Source: Lachnospiraceae bacterium
GTDB lineage: Bacteria; Bacillota; Clostridia; Lachnospirales; Lachnospiraceae
DNA length: 64,000 nt
Reading direction: 5' to 3'
NCBI GenBank assembly: GCA_017517305.1
Contig: JAFWZV010000020.1
Coordinates: forward strand, 111,634-175,633
Positions within the stretch are counted from its first letter, which is position 1. Every line of letters starts with the position of its first letter. The notes under the pieces were generated by a model. That model was not told the DNA's origin and ran no database searches. It saw only the letters and a program-made list of their open reading frames with translations. Shown here in pieces: positions 8,992 through 16,609 of this stretch. A program made the translations under genes and the position numbers.

Positions 8992-9005
8992 TGGTTAATT
9001 AACCA
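8992..9005. promoter_or_regulatory. 14-bp perfect palindrome upstream of membrane protein pair
   Basis: TGGTTAATTAACCA is a perfect palindrome immediately before the ribosome-binding site of the gene at 9016. It shares GTTAATTA with the inverted repeat before the RiPP precursor at 11254-11282. It could be an operator; the binding protein is unknown. Confidence 0.35.
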
Positions 9006-9015
9006 GAGGAGGACT

Positions 9016-9732
9016 ATGATGATGGATAATCTGGAAGATAGAGTATATACAACCTGTGATGTGTCCTTTCAGCATGATTTGGATTATGTGATGAATAAAT
9101 CCCTACGAGGCTATTCCTTTAGAGAAAGCAAGGATAGCTCTTTGGTTCAGGTGGACTCTAAGAAGAATCAACTTCAAAGTTATGAGAGGACCAAGCAAAA
9201 CAACAAATTTGTGGTGGGTGCTGCAACGCTTGTGGTGATGTTTGGGTCTGCAGGTATATTAGAGCTGTTTCATCTGACTGATAATACAGTGGGCGTTGTG
9301 GTTGTGATAGCTTTAACAATTATAACAGCGGTGGTGTCACATTTGATGGTGAGTGGCCCTAGTGATGTGTTTGTAATGAAGATTGATAACACTAATTGTA
9401 GACTGTACCAGCTTAGAGTTTTGGCCGATGATAAGTGGTGTATAGTCTGTGGTGCCAATTTTGATCACCATAATAATTTGATAAACCATGATTTTATAGC
9501 TGAGGTTGAGGCAACCTATTCTGATTTAATTATAATGGATCAGATGGAATCAGTTGAGGAAACTGATGAAGGTATTATTATTCATGCCAATACAATTCTT
9601 AGAAAGTATGAGCCAGACAAGCCATTTAACAAGTATACAGAGTTAGAAGGTATGCTTCGGATGGATATAGTTATACAGCGTGGAGTATATCCAGAGAACA
9701 TGCTTGACGAAATTGCAGAAGAGATAAAATAG
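9016..9732 (+). CDS. membrane protein of unknown function, paralogue 1
   Basis: A 238-residue protein with an amphipathic N-terminal region (~1-55), two closely spaced transmembrane helices (~57-78 and ~84-105), and a soluble C-terminal domain with 'ADDKWCIVCGANFD', 'YSDLIIMDQMESV' and 'VIQRGVYPENMLDEI'. The next gene encodes a paralogue with the same layout. Three in-frame ATGs occur at 9016, 9019 and 9022. Spacing from GGAGG (ending 9012) favours 9019 or 9022. No enzyme motif is seen. The role is unknown; a small membrane-anchored pair beside a tyrosine phosphatase is all that the context offers. Confidence 0.6.
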   Translation: MMMDNLEDRVYTTCDVSFQHDLDYVMNKSLRGYSFRESKDSSLVQVDSKKNQLQSYERTKQNNKFVVGAATLVVMFGSAGILELFHLTDNTVGVVVVIALTIITAVVSHLMVSGPSDVFVMKIDNTNCRLYQLRVLADDKWCIVCGANFDHHNNLINHDFIAEVEATYSDLIIMDQMESVEETDEGIIIHANTILRKYEPDKPFNKYTELEGMLRMDIVIQRGVYPENMLDEIAEEIK

Positions 9733-9756
9733 TACATATAGATATGGAGAAATACT

Positions 9757-10491
9757 ATGTCAAATAACCTAATTAGCAAACCATATACTCAAGCTCCAAC
9801 TACCTTTCAGCAGGACTTGGATGCATTGCTTAACACCTCCACACAGGCCTACACATTGGTTGAAAGTCCAGAGCATCCAGTTCAGGCTATTAATAGAAAG
9901 AGGCGTTGGAGTGAATTGCAGGAAAAATATGATAACACCCGATACTTATGGGCTTCTACAATTGGTGGAGTTGGAATAGCATCAGCCTGTGTGTTGTTGT
10001 TTATGTTTTTGTCCAATGTGATGTATGGAAAGGACATTGATTCACTTGTTGCCATTACATGTCTCATTTTTGCATTAGCTTCTCTGGCAACTGTGACAGT
10101 GCTGAATCTTTTAAAATGTAACCAATTTGATATATTCATAACTAATCAAAATGATGAGTTTTATCAGTTTAGATTTTTGCCTGATGACAAGCTTTATATC
10201 ATAGGTGGTGCTAATTTTGACGAGAATGGTGATACCTTGGCTATGAACTATATTACAGAGATGGAGCCTATATATTCTGACTTAATTATTATGGATAAAA
10301 TCAAAAGTATAAGTCAAGACAGTGATGGAGCTGTAATTAAGGGTATTGCCAACTTCAGATCCTATAGGATTAATAACGGCGCCAGAGTATACATTGAATT
10401 GGAGAAGAAACAGCATATGACTATATTCATTCAAGATGGAATCTATCCTGAGGATATGCTGGAAACTATTAAAGGTAAATATAATATTTAA
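9757..10491 (+). CDS. membrane protein of unknown function, paralogue 2
   Basis: This 244-residue protein is a diverged tandem copy of its upstream neighbour: shared features are 'FQ(H/Q)DLD', the two-helix membrane hairpin, 'LYQ(F)R.L.DDK', 'GANFD', 'YSDLIIMD' and 'I..G(V/I)YPE(N/D)ML'. The first cytoplasmic stretch has 'NRKRRWSELQEKY', giving a positive-inside membrane anchor. It lies 24 bases after the first copy and is followed by a strong terminator, so the two form one transcript. Function unknown. Confidence 0.6.
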   Translation: MSNNLISKPYTQAPTTFQQDLDALLNTSTQAYTLVESPEHPVQAINRKRRWSELQEKYDNTRYLWASTIGGVGIASACVLLFMFLSNVMYGKDIDSLVAITCLIFALASLATVTVLNLLKCNQFDIFITNQNDEFYQFRFLPDDKLYIIGGANFDENGDTLAMNYITEMEPIYSDLIIMDKIKSISQDSDGAVIKGIANFRSYRINNGARVYIELEKKQHMTIFIQDGIYPEDMLETIKGKYNI

Positions 10492-10499
10492 GCACTCTC

Positions 10500-10538
10500 A
10501 AAGCTTCGACGAAAATTATCGTCGGAGCTTTTTATTTT
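10500..10538 (+). terminator. intrinsic terminator of the paralogue pair
   Basis: A 13-bp stem (10500-10512 with 10519-10531, one G-U pair) is followed by TTTATTTT. It ends the transcript just before the LytTR regulator. Confidence 0.8.
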
Positions 10539-10635
10539 GCTCTCTTATTTCTACATATTTTTCAATTAATTTCCCTTATACTCCCTATACGTCCATATTT
10601 TTCGGTGGAGGATATATTCGTGGGAGGTATATATA

Positions 10636-11160
10636 GTGTTTGTCATAGGGATTCCCCGCGGCAGTTCCGAAGCTACCGCGGAGCTAGAGGACAAGCTTTC
10701 AGGCATATGCGAAAGCTTCGGCTTCAAGCACCGAATTTGCACTTATGATGATACTGAAGAACTAAGGACATTTCTTGAAAATGTATATATAGAGGAGGGG
10801 GATTCATCATCACAGGAAAATGAACATAACCAATACATAGAACTTTTTTATCAGAGATTCAAGTACCGAATAAGGCGTAAGGATATTAAATATATAGAGG
10901 CGTATAACGGCTACACTGAATTCCTTGTGGGGAACAAACGATTCAGAAGAGAAGAGTCGCTTAAGGAGATAGAACAGATGCTGGATATGTCTTTATTCGT
11001 TAAAATCCAGAGAGCCTATATAGTTAATTTGGCACACGTAAAAAGCTACGAGAATATGGAGGTTTTGGTAGGTGAAGAAAGACTTGCAGTGTCTCGCAGA
11101 AGGAGACGGGCCTTCGAGGAAATCTACACCAAATACCACATTTCTACAGAGGGGAAATGA
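10636..11160 (+). CDS. LytTR-domain transcriptional regulator of the RiPP locus
   Basis: Residues ~75-170 form a LytTR DNA-binding domain: 'RFKYRIRRKDIKYIEAYNGYTEF', 'SLKEIEQMLD', 'FVKIQRAYIVNLAHV' and 'LAVSRRRRRAF'. The first ~70 residues are too short for a full response-regulator receiver and show no clear phospho-acceptor aspartate. The start is GTG at 10636, set by GGGAGG eight bases upstream. LytTR proteins (AgrA, ComE) commonly control peptide production through quorum sensing. It sits directly before the precursor peptide, so it is the likely local regulator. No histidine kinase gene is nearby. Confidence 0.85.
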   Translation: MFVIGIPRGSSEATAELEDKLSGICESFGFKHRICTYDDTEELRTFLENVYIEEGDSSSQENEHNQYIELFYQRFKYRIRRKDIKYIEAYNGYTEFLVGNKRFRREESLKEIEQMLDMSLFVKIQRAYIVNLAHVKSYENMEVLVGEERLAVSRRRRRAFEEIYTKYHISTEGK

Positions 11161-11253
11161 ACAAAACTGACCATTTAAGGACTTATGGAACCACTAAAGG
11201 AGTTATCATTGAACAGCTAAAATCACCTTGCTACAATCCTATATAGAAGATGA

Positions 11254-11282
11254 AGTTAATTACACAAAACAAGTAATTAACT
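11254..11282. promoter_or_regulatory. inverted repeat upstream of RiPP precursor (candidate operator)
   Basis: AGTTAATTAC (11254-11263) and GTAATTAACT (11273-11282) form a perfect 10-bp inverted repeat with a 9-base spacer, about 80 bases before the precursor start. Its position suits a regulator-binding site, possibly for the LytTR protein. LytTR sites are more often direct repeats, so this is uncertain. Confidence 0.45.
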
Positions 11283-11361
11283 AGGGGAAATCTTTTATGG
11301 GGATTCTATTATCGGCTTTAAGGAGGTCGGTATTATAGGATAAATAAAGTGGAAAGGAGAA

Positions 11362-11523
11362 ATGGCTATGGGTTGTTCAAATGACGCAGCAGTAGTTGCA
11401 AGCTGTGGTATCGCTTGTTTAGCAGGATGTGGCGCAAGTGCTCTTTTAACTTTAGGAATGGGTACAGCAGTTCTTGCAGTAGCAGGTACTTCAGGCGGAG
11501 CTTTAGGTTCAGTAACAAGCTAG
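11362..11523 (+). CDS. Cys-rich RiPP precursor peptide (sactipeptide-like)
   Basis: A 53-residue open frame with an excellent ribosome-binding site (AAAGGAG), lying between the LytTR regulator and the radical SAM maturase. It begins MAMGCSNDAAVVASC and has cysteines at residues 5, 15, 19 and 23. The last three give the C-x3-C-x3-C pattern of thurincin CD peptides. After it comes a hydrophobic Gly/Ala/Thr/Ser-rich tail (residues ~24-53) that could accept thioether links to alpha carbons. The possible leader is very short (~10 residues) and has no Gly-Gly cleavage site. If matured it would be a hydrophobic cross-linked peptide, probably antimicrobial or a signal. Precursor call strong from context; chemistry inferred. 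Confidence 0.85.
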   Translation: MAMGCSNDAAVVASCGIACLAGCGASALLTLGMGTAVLAVAGTSGGALGSVTS

Positions 11524-11549
11524 TAATAGCTACATAGTAACCTGAGATG

Positions 11550-11587
11550 GGCGGACAGGCTTCCTTGATACATTGGATCTGTTCGCC
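11550..11587 (+). terminator. hairpin between precursor and maturase (attenuator-like)
   Basis: GGCGGACAG (11550-11558) pairs with CTGTTCGCC (11579-11587) through nine pairs with one G-U. Only TAATTTC follows, so termination would be partial. Such hairpins after a precursor gene usually keep precursor mRNA more abundant than enzyme mRNA. Confidence 0.55.
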
Positions 11588-11619
11588 TAATTTCAAATAT
11601 GAATATACGGGGGTGAAGA

Positions 11620-13134
11620 ATGAGTAACAAGAGCCTTTATTATGACAGGTTTAAAACACTGTCGGGGAATACATATTTATATGATGGAGTTACCTCAGTG
11701 GTAGTTCCGGACAATGGTATATTAGAACAAATTATTAGATTAAAGCATCAGGGAAGTAGTGACCAGGAGGTTATGAGTCAGTTGTCTGACACAGATATCT
11801 CCCCTAAGGAGCTTGAAAGCGCATTGATGTTTTACAATAGATGGGAGAGAAATTTTCAAGGCTTTTCTCTAGCTAGAAAGGAGCATCACATTCCGAAGGT
11901 TACAGCCCAGGATATAAAGGACACTTTAGATCAGGGAGACATTTACATATTGATTCTAAATGTAACTGAGGATTGTAATTTTCGTTGCAAATATTGCTAC
12001 CTGTCTGAAGCCTATGACTACACCAGGAACAGGACGACTAAGCGAATGAGCTTCGAGACAGCTAAGGCTGCTATAGATTATTATTACAAGCTTTTAGATG
12101 ACTATAAATTTAAGAAGCCTAATAAAAGGGTGAATATCAATTTCTTCGGTGGAGAGCCACTTTTGGAGTTTGAGCTCCTTAAGAAGTGTGTGGAATACGC
12201 AAAGGCTAATACCACCAGGGAAGTGGCATTTAACATTACTACCAATGGTTATCTTTTGACGGACAAAATCAGTGACTTTTTGGTGGAGAATAATTTTTAC
12301 ATATCAGTAAGTCTTGATGGAGCTAGAAAGAATAACACACAGAGGGTTATGGCAAATGATATTCCTACCTTTGACCGAATAGTGGACAATCTTAAGAGTT
12401 TTAAGAAGCGTTATCCGGATTACACAAATATTGGAATATTGTCTGTCTATGATATTAATACGGACCTAGATGAGAATGTGGATTTCTTTGGTGACCCTGA
12501 GCTTCCACCTGTGCTAAGAGCAACAGGTGTGTCAAATAATAATACAGATTATTATGACCAATTTCAGGATTCGGATTATGAAAAATTTAGAGAGACTATG
12601 TATAGACTTCGTAAGGAGTATCTTGATAAGAAGATGAAAAGTCAGCCTATGTCGGGATACCTTCAGGTGTTCTTTGAATCGGAGCTTTTCACTGTTCTTA
12701 TGAGAAAACGCCACAGAGATGATAATACGGGATCCATAATTCCATATACCGGAACCTGTGTGCCAGGCATAAGACTAAGCGTTAGAGCAGATGGTACATT
12801 GGATATCTGTGAGAGGATGAATCAGGAGTTCCCTATCGGAAATGTGCATACGGGTTATAACTACGAAGCCCTAGCGAATATCGTTAACAAGTACAATGAG
12901 AGCATTACCGCAAGCTGTCGTGAGTGTATCGGCAACAAGATATGTCAGATATGCTTTGCTCAGGTTGCCGGGGACAAGTGCTTTAATTATAAGCCGGAGA
13001 TATGTAAGCAGATTCAGGAGATGATTAAGAATGGTAATTCCATAATATACAGCATTCTTGAGGAGAATCCGGAAGCCTACACTCTCGAGGGTATGGAAAA
13101 GGTAATCGAGAATATGATTAAGTTTGAGGGATAA
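11620..13134 (+). CDS. radical SAM/SPASM peptide maturase
   Basis: A 504-residue enzyme. Residues ~15-85 have the size and pattern of a PqqD-like recognition element that would bind the precursor. The radical SAM core carries C119-N-F-R-C123-K-Y-C126 for the SAM-binding [4Fe-4S] cluster and 'FFGGEPLL' (~176-182) for SAM contact. The C-terminal SPASM domain has Cys-x11-Gly-x4-Cys ('CVPGIRLSVRADGTLDIC'), then 'CRECIGNKICQIC' and two further cysteines for auxiliary clusters. It would form carbon-sulfur links in the adjacent precursor. A GGGGGTGA site precedes the ATG. It is followed without gap by the second SPASM gene. Confidence 0.9.
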   Translation: MSNKSLYYDRFKTLSGNTYLYDGVTSVVVPDNGILEQIIRLKHQGSSDQEVMSQLSDTDISPKELESALMFYNRWERNFQGFSLARKEHHIPKVTAQDIKDTLDQGDIYILILNVTEDCNFRCKYCYLSEAYDYTRNRTTKRMSFETAKAAIDYYYKLLDDYKFKKPNKRVNINFFGGEPLLEFELLKKCVEYAKANTTREVAFNITTNGYLLTDKISDFLVENNFYISVSLDGARKNNTQRVMANDIPTFDRIVDNLKSFKKRYPDYTNIGILSVYDINTDLDENVDFFGDPELPPVLRATGVSNNNTDYYDQFQDSDYEKFRETMYRLRKEYLDKKMKSQPMSGYLQVFFESELFTVLMRKRHRDDNTGSIIPYTGTCVPGIRLSVRADGTLDICERMNQEFPIGNVHTGYNYEALANIVNKYNESITASCRECIGNKICQICFAQVAGDKCFNYKPEICKQIQEMIKNGNSIIYSILEENPEAYTLEGMEKVIENMIKFEG

Positions 13135-13147
13135 AGGAGGAGATAAA

Positions 13148-14404
13148 GTGAGCTGGTTAAGATTTTATCCGGATGTAATTTTGAAGAAGGGATATGTTAA
13201 TTCCACCCTTTATTTTCTCGGTGAGAAGAAGACCATTGTTCTTACCGGAAGAGAAAGTGAATTGCTGAATTATCTACTGGACCACTCTGTGGAAGATGCC
13301 AAGGAGGCTTTTGGGGATGAACTTGTGGATGTTGCCGTGGACAAAGTACTTTCTAGTGGTATGGGAAATCTATATTCAGCAAAGGTTTTCGCAGAGAAAT
13401 ACAAGCCCAATATAGACTTTTTCGTGGAACAGTTTTTCCAGGATAGCTTCGGAATATATGAGTTTTGTGTCCAGCTTCCCGTGGAAGAGCATTCAGAGTA
13501 CAGAGCCCCCAAGGACGTGTTAATTCACGAGGGTTGTAACTCCTATTTTGTTCAAGATATCGATGTTATGTCAGCCCAAAATTACAGGGAATTGCTAAGT
13601 AATAATTTGAAGCTGATACGAGGAGTGGCTGTCAATCATTTCACTATACAGGGCGGCAATCCTATGCGTAACTGGCCTCTCGTAATAGAACTTTTAGATG
13701 AGGTGTCAGAAGGCTTCAGATGTATGACTGAACTTGTATTCCCTAATGTTCCTATAGACAGACACTACATAGAACAGCTTAAGTCATACAACGTGATGAT
13801 TAAGCTAAGTGTCATGGCAGGGGATATTGTATTAGGTGACCAAACCTTTATAGATAATGTGAATATGTTATTTCAGGAGGATATGGATGTTAAGGTCAAC
13901 GTTATCTATGATACAAAGACAAACATTTATCCAAATGGGGTTAATGAGATATTGAATCAGATGGGAATTGATAATACGGACTGTACCCATCTGATTGCAA
14001 ACCCAAAGGACAAGCTACTTGCCCTTAGCACAGGCATAGATAGAGTGGAGAATATAGGTCCTGAAATCTATTACAGAAAGCGAAGCTGTATGTTTGGCAG
14101 GATTGCGGTTACGGCAGATGGCTATATTAGACCATGTAGTTTCAGCTCTCACGTAATAGGATATCTAAGTCATGGTATCATGACGGTGTTTGAAAAGGAC
14201 TTCCACAGCAAGTACTGGAGGCATTCCAAGGAGGATGTGTCTAGATGCAGTGGCTGCGAGAATCGTTTCGCCTGCATGGACTGTGCCAACATAGAGGAAC
14301 TTATCGAAGGACAATGTGACTACCTGAAGGTGTTATGTGATTACAATCCGGAGGAAGGTCAATGGGCTAATGAGAATATCAGAGAGGAGGCGTTCGCATG
14401 GTAG
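13148..14404 (+). CDS. pseudo-radical-SAM SPASM protein (maturase partner)
   Basis: A 418-residue protein with the overall layout of a peptide-modifying radical SAM enzyme but without the CxxxCxxC motif. At the expected site it reads 'HEGCNSYFVQDID', keeping only the first Cys, and the SAM-contact GGE is changed to 'QGGNPM'. The SPASM cysteines remain: 'SCMFGRIAVTADGYIRPC' (Cys-x10-Gly-x4-Cys) and 'CSGCENRFACMDC'. It therefore probably cannot cleave SAM but may hold auxiliary clusters, bind substrate or activate the true maturase. The start is GTG at 13148 with AGGAGG seven bases upstream; a TTG at 13124 in frame is less likely. It overlaps the ABC gene by seven bases. Confidence 0.8.
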   Translation: MSWLRFYPDVILKKGYVNSTLYFLGEKKTIVLTGRESELLNYLLDHSVEDAKEAFGDELVDVAVDKVLSSGMGNLYSAKVFAEKYKPNIDFFVEQFFQDSFGIYEFCVQLPVEEHSEYRAPKDVLIHEGCNSYFVQDIDVMSAQNYRELLSNNLKLIRGVAVNHFTIQGGNPMRNWPLVIELLDEVSEGFRCMTELVFPNVPIDRHYIEQLKSYNVMIKLSVMAGDIVLGDQTFIDNVNMLFQEDMDVKVNVIYDTKTNIYPNGVNEILNQMGIDNTDCTHLIANPKDKLLALSTGIDRVENIGPEIYYRKRSCMFGRIAVTADGYIRPCSFSSHVIGYLSHGIMTVFEKDFHSKYWRHSKEDVSRCSGCENRFACMDCANIEELIEGQCDYLKVLCDYNPEEGQWANENIREEAFAW

Positions 14405-15129
14405 TTGCAGATGTGTCAGGTCTTTCGAAAAGCTATAAGAATAAAAAGGTTTTGGATAATATTTCTTTTCAGCTCAACAAGGGCGATATAGTAGGCTATT
14501 TGGGCAAGAATGGTTCCGGCAAAACCACAACCATCAACATACTTGTGGGCTTGCTTGGGTATGACGCAGGAAATATTTCTATACTGGGTTATGATATATC
14601 TAAGGATTACAACAGTCTCTACGGCAAGCTAGGTATTATGTTTGACGAAAATGGCCTATATAACAAGATGACTGTGAAGCAGAATCTGGACTATTTTGTT
14701 AAGCTGTATAAGGTTGACTTAAGGAGAAATAAATCCTTTGTATCAGAGCTATACAAGGAGATGGATTATGAGAGCATTAAGAATATCCAGGTGTCCAAGC
14801 TCTCTAAGGGAATGAAGCGAATGGTAGCCCTGGTCAGAACTCTTATGATGTGGCCCGAGCTCCTTATCTTAGACGAGCCCTTCGATGGTATCGACATAGA
14901 AAATAGATGTAGTTTTATCAATCTTATAAAGAAGTATTATCAGGCAAAAAAGCCTACCATCATCTTAACGTCACATGTAATGGCTGATATTGAAGAGCTA
15001 GCTAACCGTATAATAATTCTTAAGGATAGCAGGATAATTTTAGATCAGTCCATAGAAGATTTTAAGGCTCAGGGAGCTGATGACGCTAAGTCACTAAGCG
15101 AGATTTATCTAAGCAAGATTTGCGGTTAG
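14398..15129 (+). CDS. ABC transporter ATP-binding protein (RiPP export or immunity)
   Basis: A 243-residue ATPase with Walker A 'YLGKNGSGKTTTIN' (~34-47), Q-loop region 'GIMFDENGLYNKMTV', signature 'LSKGMKRMVALVRTL' (Ser-Lys-Gly in place of the usual Ser-Gly-Gly), Walker B 'LLILDEPFDG', and 'ILTSHVM' as H-loop. This is the drug/bacteriocin self-resistance type of ABC-2 transporter. The ATG overlaps the end of the SPASM gene and has GAGGAGG upstream, so it is translated with the maturases. It works with the permease that follows to pump the product or protect the producer. Confidence 0.9.
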   Translation: MVVADVSGLSKSYKNKKVLDNISFQLNKGDIVGYLGKNGSGKTTTINILVGLLGYDAGNISILGYDISKDYNSLYGKLGIMFDENGLYNKMTVKQNLDYFVKLYKVDLRRNKSFVSELYKEMDYESIKNIQVSKLSKGMKRMVALVRTLMMWPELLILDEPFDGIDIENRCSFINLIKKYYQAKKPTIILTSHVMADIEELANRIIILKDSRIILDQSIEDFKAQGADDAKSLSEIYLSKICG

Positions 15130-15138
15130 GAGGAGCAT

Positions 15139-15858
15139 ATGAAGAATGATGTGTATATGATTAGAGTTATTATCAAAAAAGAAATTGTAGACACCTTTAG
15201 AACTCTAGGATTATTTTTAGTTGCCCTTACACTTTGCTTTAATCTATGTATTTATATCACTGATACTCAGATAATAGAGCTTGGACTTCCTGCTGATGTG
15301 GTGCCATATCAGCTAGGGCTCAGTATGATGTATCTTATGGCTATGACCGCACTCTTTTTAGGTACAACCCTAACCAACAAGATGATATATGAGGAAAAAC
15401 GTACTAAGACCATGCATATGATTTTAGGTATGGGTGTGCCTAAGGAGGTTATGTGGCTAGGTAAGATTTTAGCCATAGTTATTATGTGTGCCTTGTTCGG
15501 AGTGATGAATATTTTGGTTCATGTATTATTTGTATGGGTAAAATTTGGCATATTAATGAAGTTTAATTCCATGGCTATTACTATGGTGTTTATTACAGTT
15601 CCTTTGCTATGCTATGGCTTTATAGCTTTGGCTTCAGTGGCATATATGTATTTTAGCCGTATGAACATCGTGGGAATGTTTATCCAGATAGTCCCTTATC
15701 TGGCTGTATGGGAGGTGTCTTCAGAACTTATAAAATTTACCCAGGTTCCAATTTACGTGATGCTATTAAGCTTGGGAATTGGTGTGGTGGCTCTTTTGGT
15801 GTCTATGCTTCTTGTTTGCGGAATGTCTAAGGAAAGGATAGTGAGTAGAGTTGACTAA
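15139..15858 (+). CDS. ABC-2 type permease of the RiPP locus
   Basis: A 239-residue membrane protein with about six hydrophobic segments (~18-38, ~63-84, ~105-128, ~140-165, ~172-190, ~200-228) and no enzyme motif, as expected for an ABC-2 permease. It starts nine bases after the ATPase gene with TTAGGAGG upstream. A conserved-looking loop 'NKMIYEEKRTKTMHMILGMGVPKEVMWLGK' between helices 2 and 3 matches the coupling region of CcmA/NodI-type transporters. Together with the ATPase it forms the export or immunity pump. Confidence 0.85.
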   Translation: MKNDVYMIRVIIKKEIVDTFRTLGLFLVALTLCFNLCIYITDTQIIELGLPADVVPYQLGLSMMYLMAMTALFLGTTLTNKMIYEEKRTKTMHMILGMGVPKEVMWLGKILAIVIMCALFGVMNILVHVLFVWVKFGILMKFNSMAITMVFITVPLLCYGFIALASVAYMYFSRMNIVGMFIQIVPYLAVWEVSSELIKFTQVPIYVMLLSLGIGVVALLVSMLLVCGMSKERIVSRVD

Positions 15859-16303
15859 TATTGTGACAGAGAAAAGATATGTGGATCAGTTATATGGATT
15901 TACCATTGATATTCCTACTGGGTGGAGTATTAATCAAAATATAGAAGATATGAGATTATTTATCTGTAGGGAAAATCCTCAGGAGATGATTACATCTAAT
16001 TTGAACATGTGTGTCTTCGAGAATCTTAATGGGGGCACCATAGAGCAGATTCTCAGAAAAACACGAATAGATGTAAGGCGAATGGTTCAAGATTTTAAAG
16101 CCATAGAAACTAAGAAGATAGATGATAATTTGGGCAGCTTTATGTGTAAAGCTATCTATCAGGGAAAGGAATATATTTACCATCAAAATATATATCTAAT
16201 GGAGGATGAAATATATTGCTTTACATCCTGTTATTGTTGCCAGGATGACAAATGGGTAGAAGAACAGTTGGAGTATATGTTGCTCTCAGTAGACTTTAGT
16301 TAG
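15851..16303 (+). CDS. small DcrB/PsbP-like protein in RiPP operon
   Basis: A 150-residue soluble protein with 'YGFTIDIPTGWSINQ' near the N-terminus, the typical opening of DUF1795/DcrB and PsbP-like beta sandwich domains, and a closing 'EEQLEYMLLSVDF'. There is no signal peptide. The proposed start is TTG at 15851, overlapping the permease gene by eight bases; GTG at 15863 is an alternative, and neither has a strong ribosome-binding site. Its place in the operon suggests immunity or accessory function. The cysteine-rich 'CFTSCYCCQ' near residue 130 is unusual. Confidence 0.6.
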   Translation: MTNIVTEKRYVDQLYGFTIDIPTGWSINQNIEDMRLFICRENPQEMITSNLNMCVFENLNGGTIEQILRKTRIDVRRMVQDFKAIETKKIDDNLGSFMCKAIYQGKEYIYHQNIYLMEDEIYCFTSCYCCQDDKWVEEQLEYMLLSVDFS

Positions 16304-16313
16304 GAGGTATGAT

Positions 16314-16508
16314 ATGACTACAGCTTTTTGTTGGATTATATGTATAGCCATATTGCTTGGGGTGGATGTGTTTTTCGGTAAGCGTGACAAAGTGAAGGAT
16401 ACAGATGAAACTCCTAGGGAGAAAAGAGTTAGGACAGTAAAGGGAATTATTCTTGCAGCTGCCATGGTGGGACTTGCCTGTGCTATATCATATTTTGTAA
16501 GAAAATAG
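16314..16508 (+). CDS. small two-helix membrane protein (possible immunity)
   Basis: A 64-residue protein with hydrophobic helices at ~4-20 and ~43-60 separated by a charged loop ('KRDKVKDTDETPREKRVR'). TAGGAGG lies eight bases before the ATG. It is the last gene before the terminator at 16529. Small membrane proteins at the end of bacteriocin operons often give self-immunity; that role is only an inference here. Confidence 0.6.
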   Translation: MTTAFCWIICIAILLGVDVFFGKRDKVKDTDETPREKRVRTVKGIILAAAMVGLACAISYFVRK

Positions 16509-16528
16509 AATATAATGTCAGTGTGTAT

Positions 16529-16576
16529 AAAATATCCCCATTTCAGGTAAAAATTACTTGAAGAGGGGATATTTTT
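16529..16576 (+). terminator. terminator of the RiPP operon
   Basis: AAAATATCCCC (16529-16539) pairs perfectly with GGGGATATTTT (16565-16575), followed by further T. The 25-base loop is long but the stem is strong. Confidence 0.75.
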
Positions 16577-16609
16577 ACATATTACTCAAATGAGTCCTCG
16601 AGGAGGTGT

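Noticed and set aside
13124-13147. TTG start for the pseudo-radical-SAM gene
   Set aside because: The AGGAGG site falls after it and is ideally spaced for GTG at 13148.
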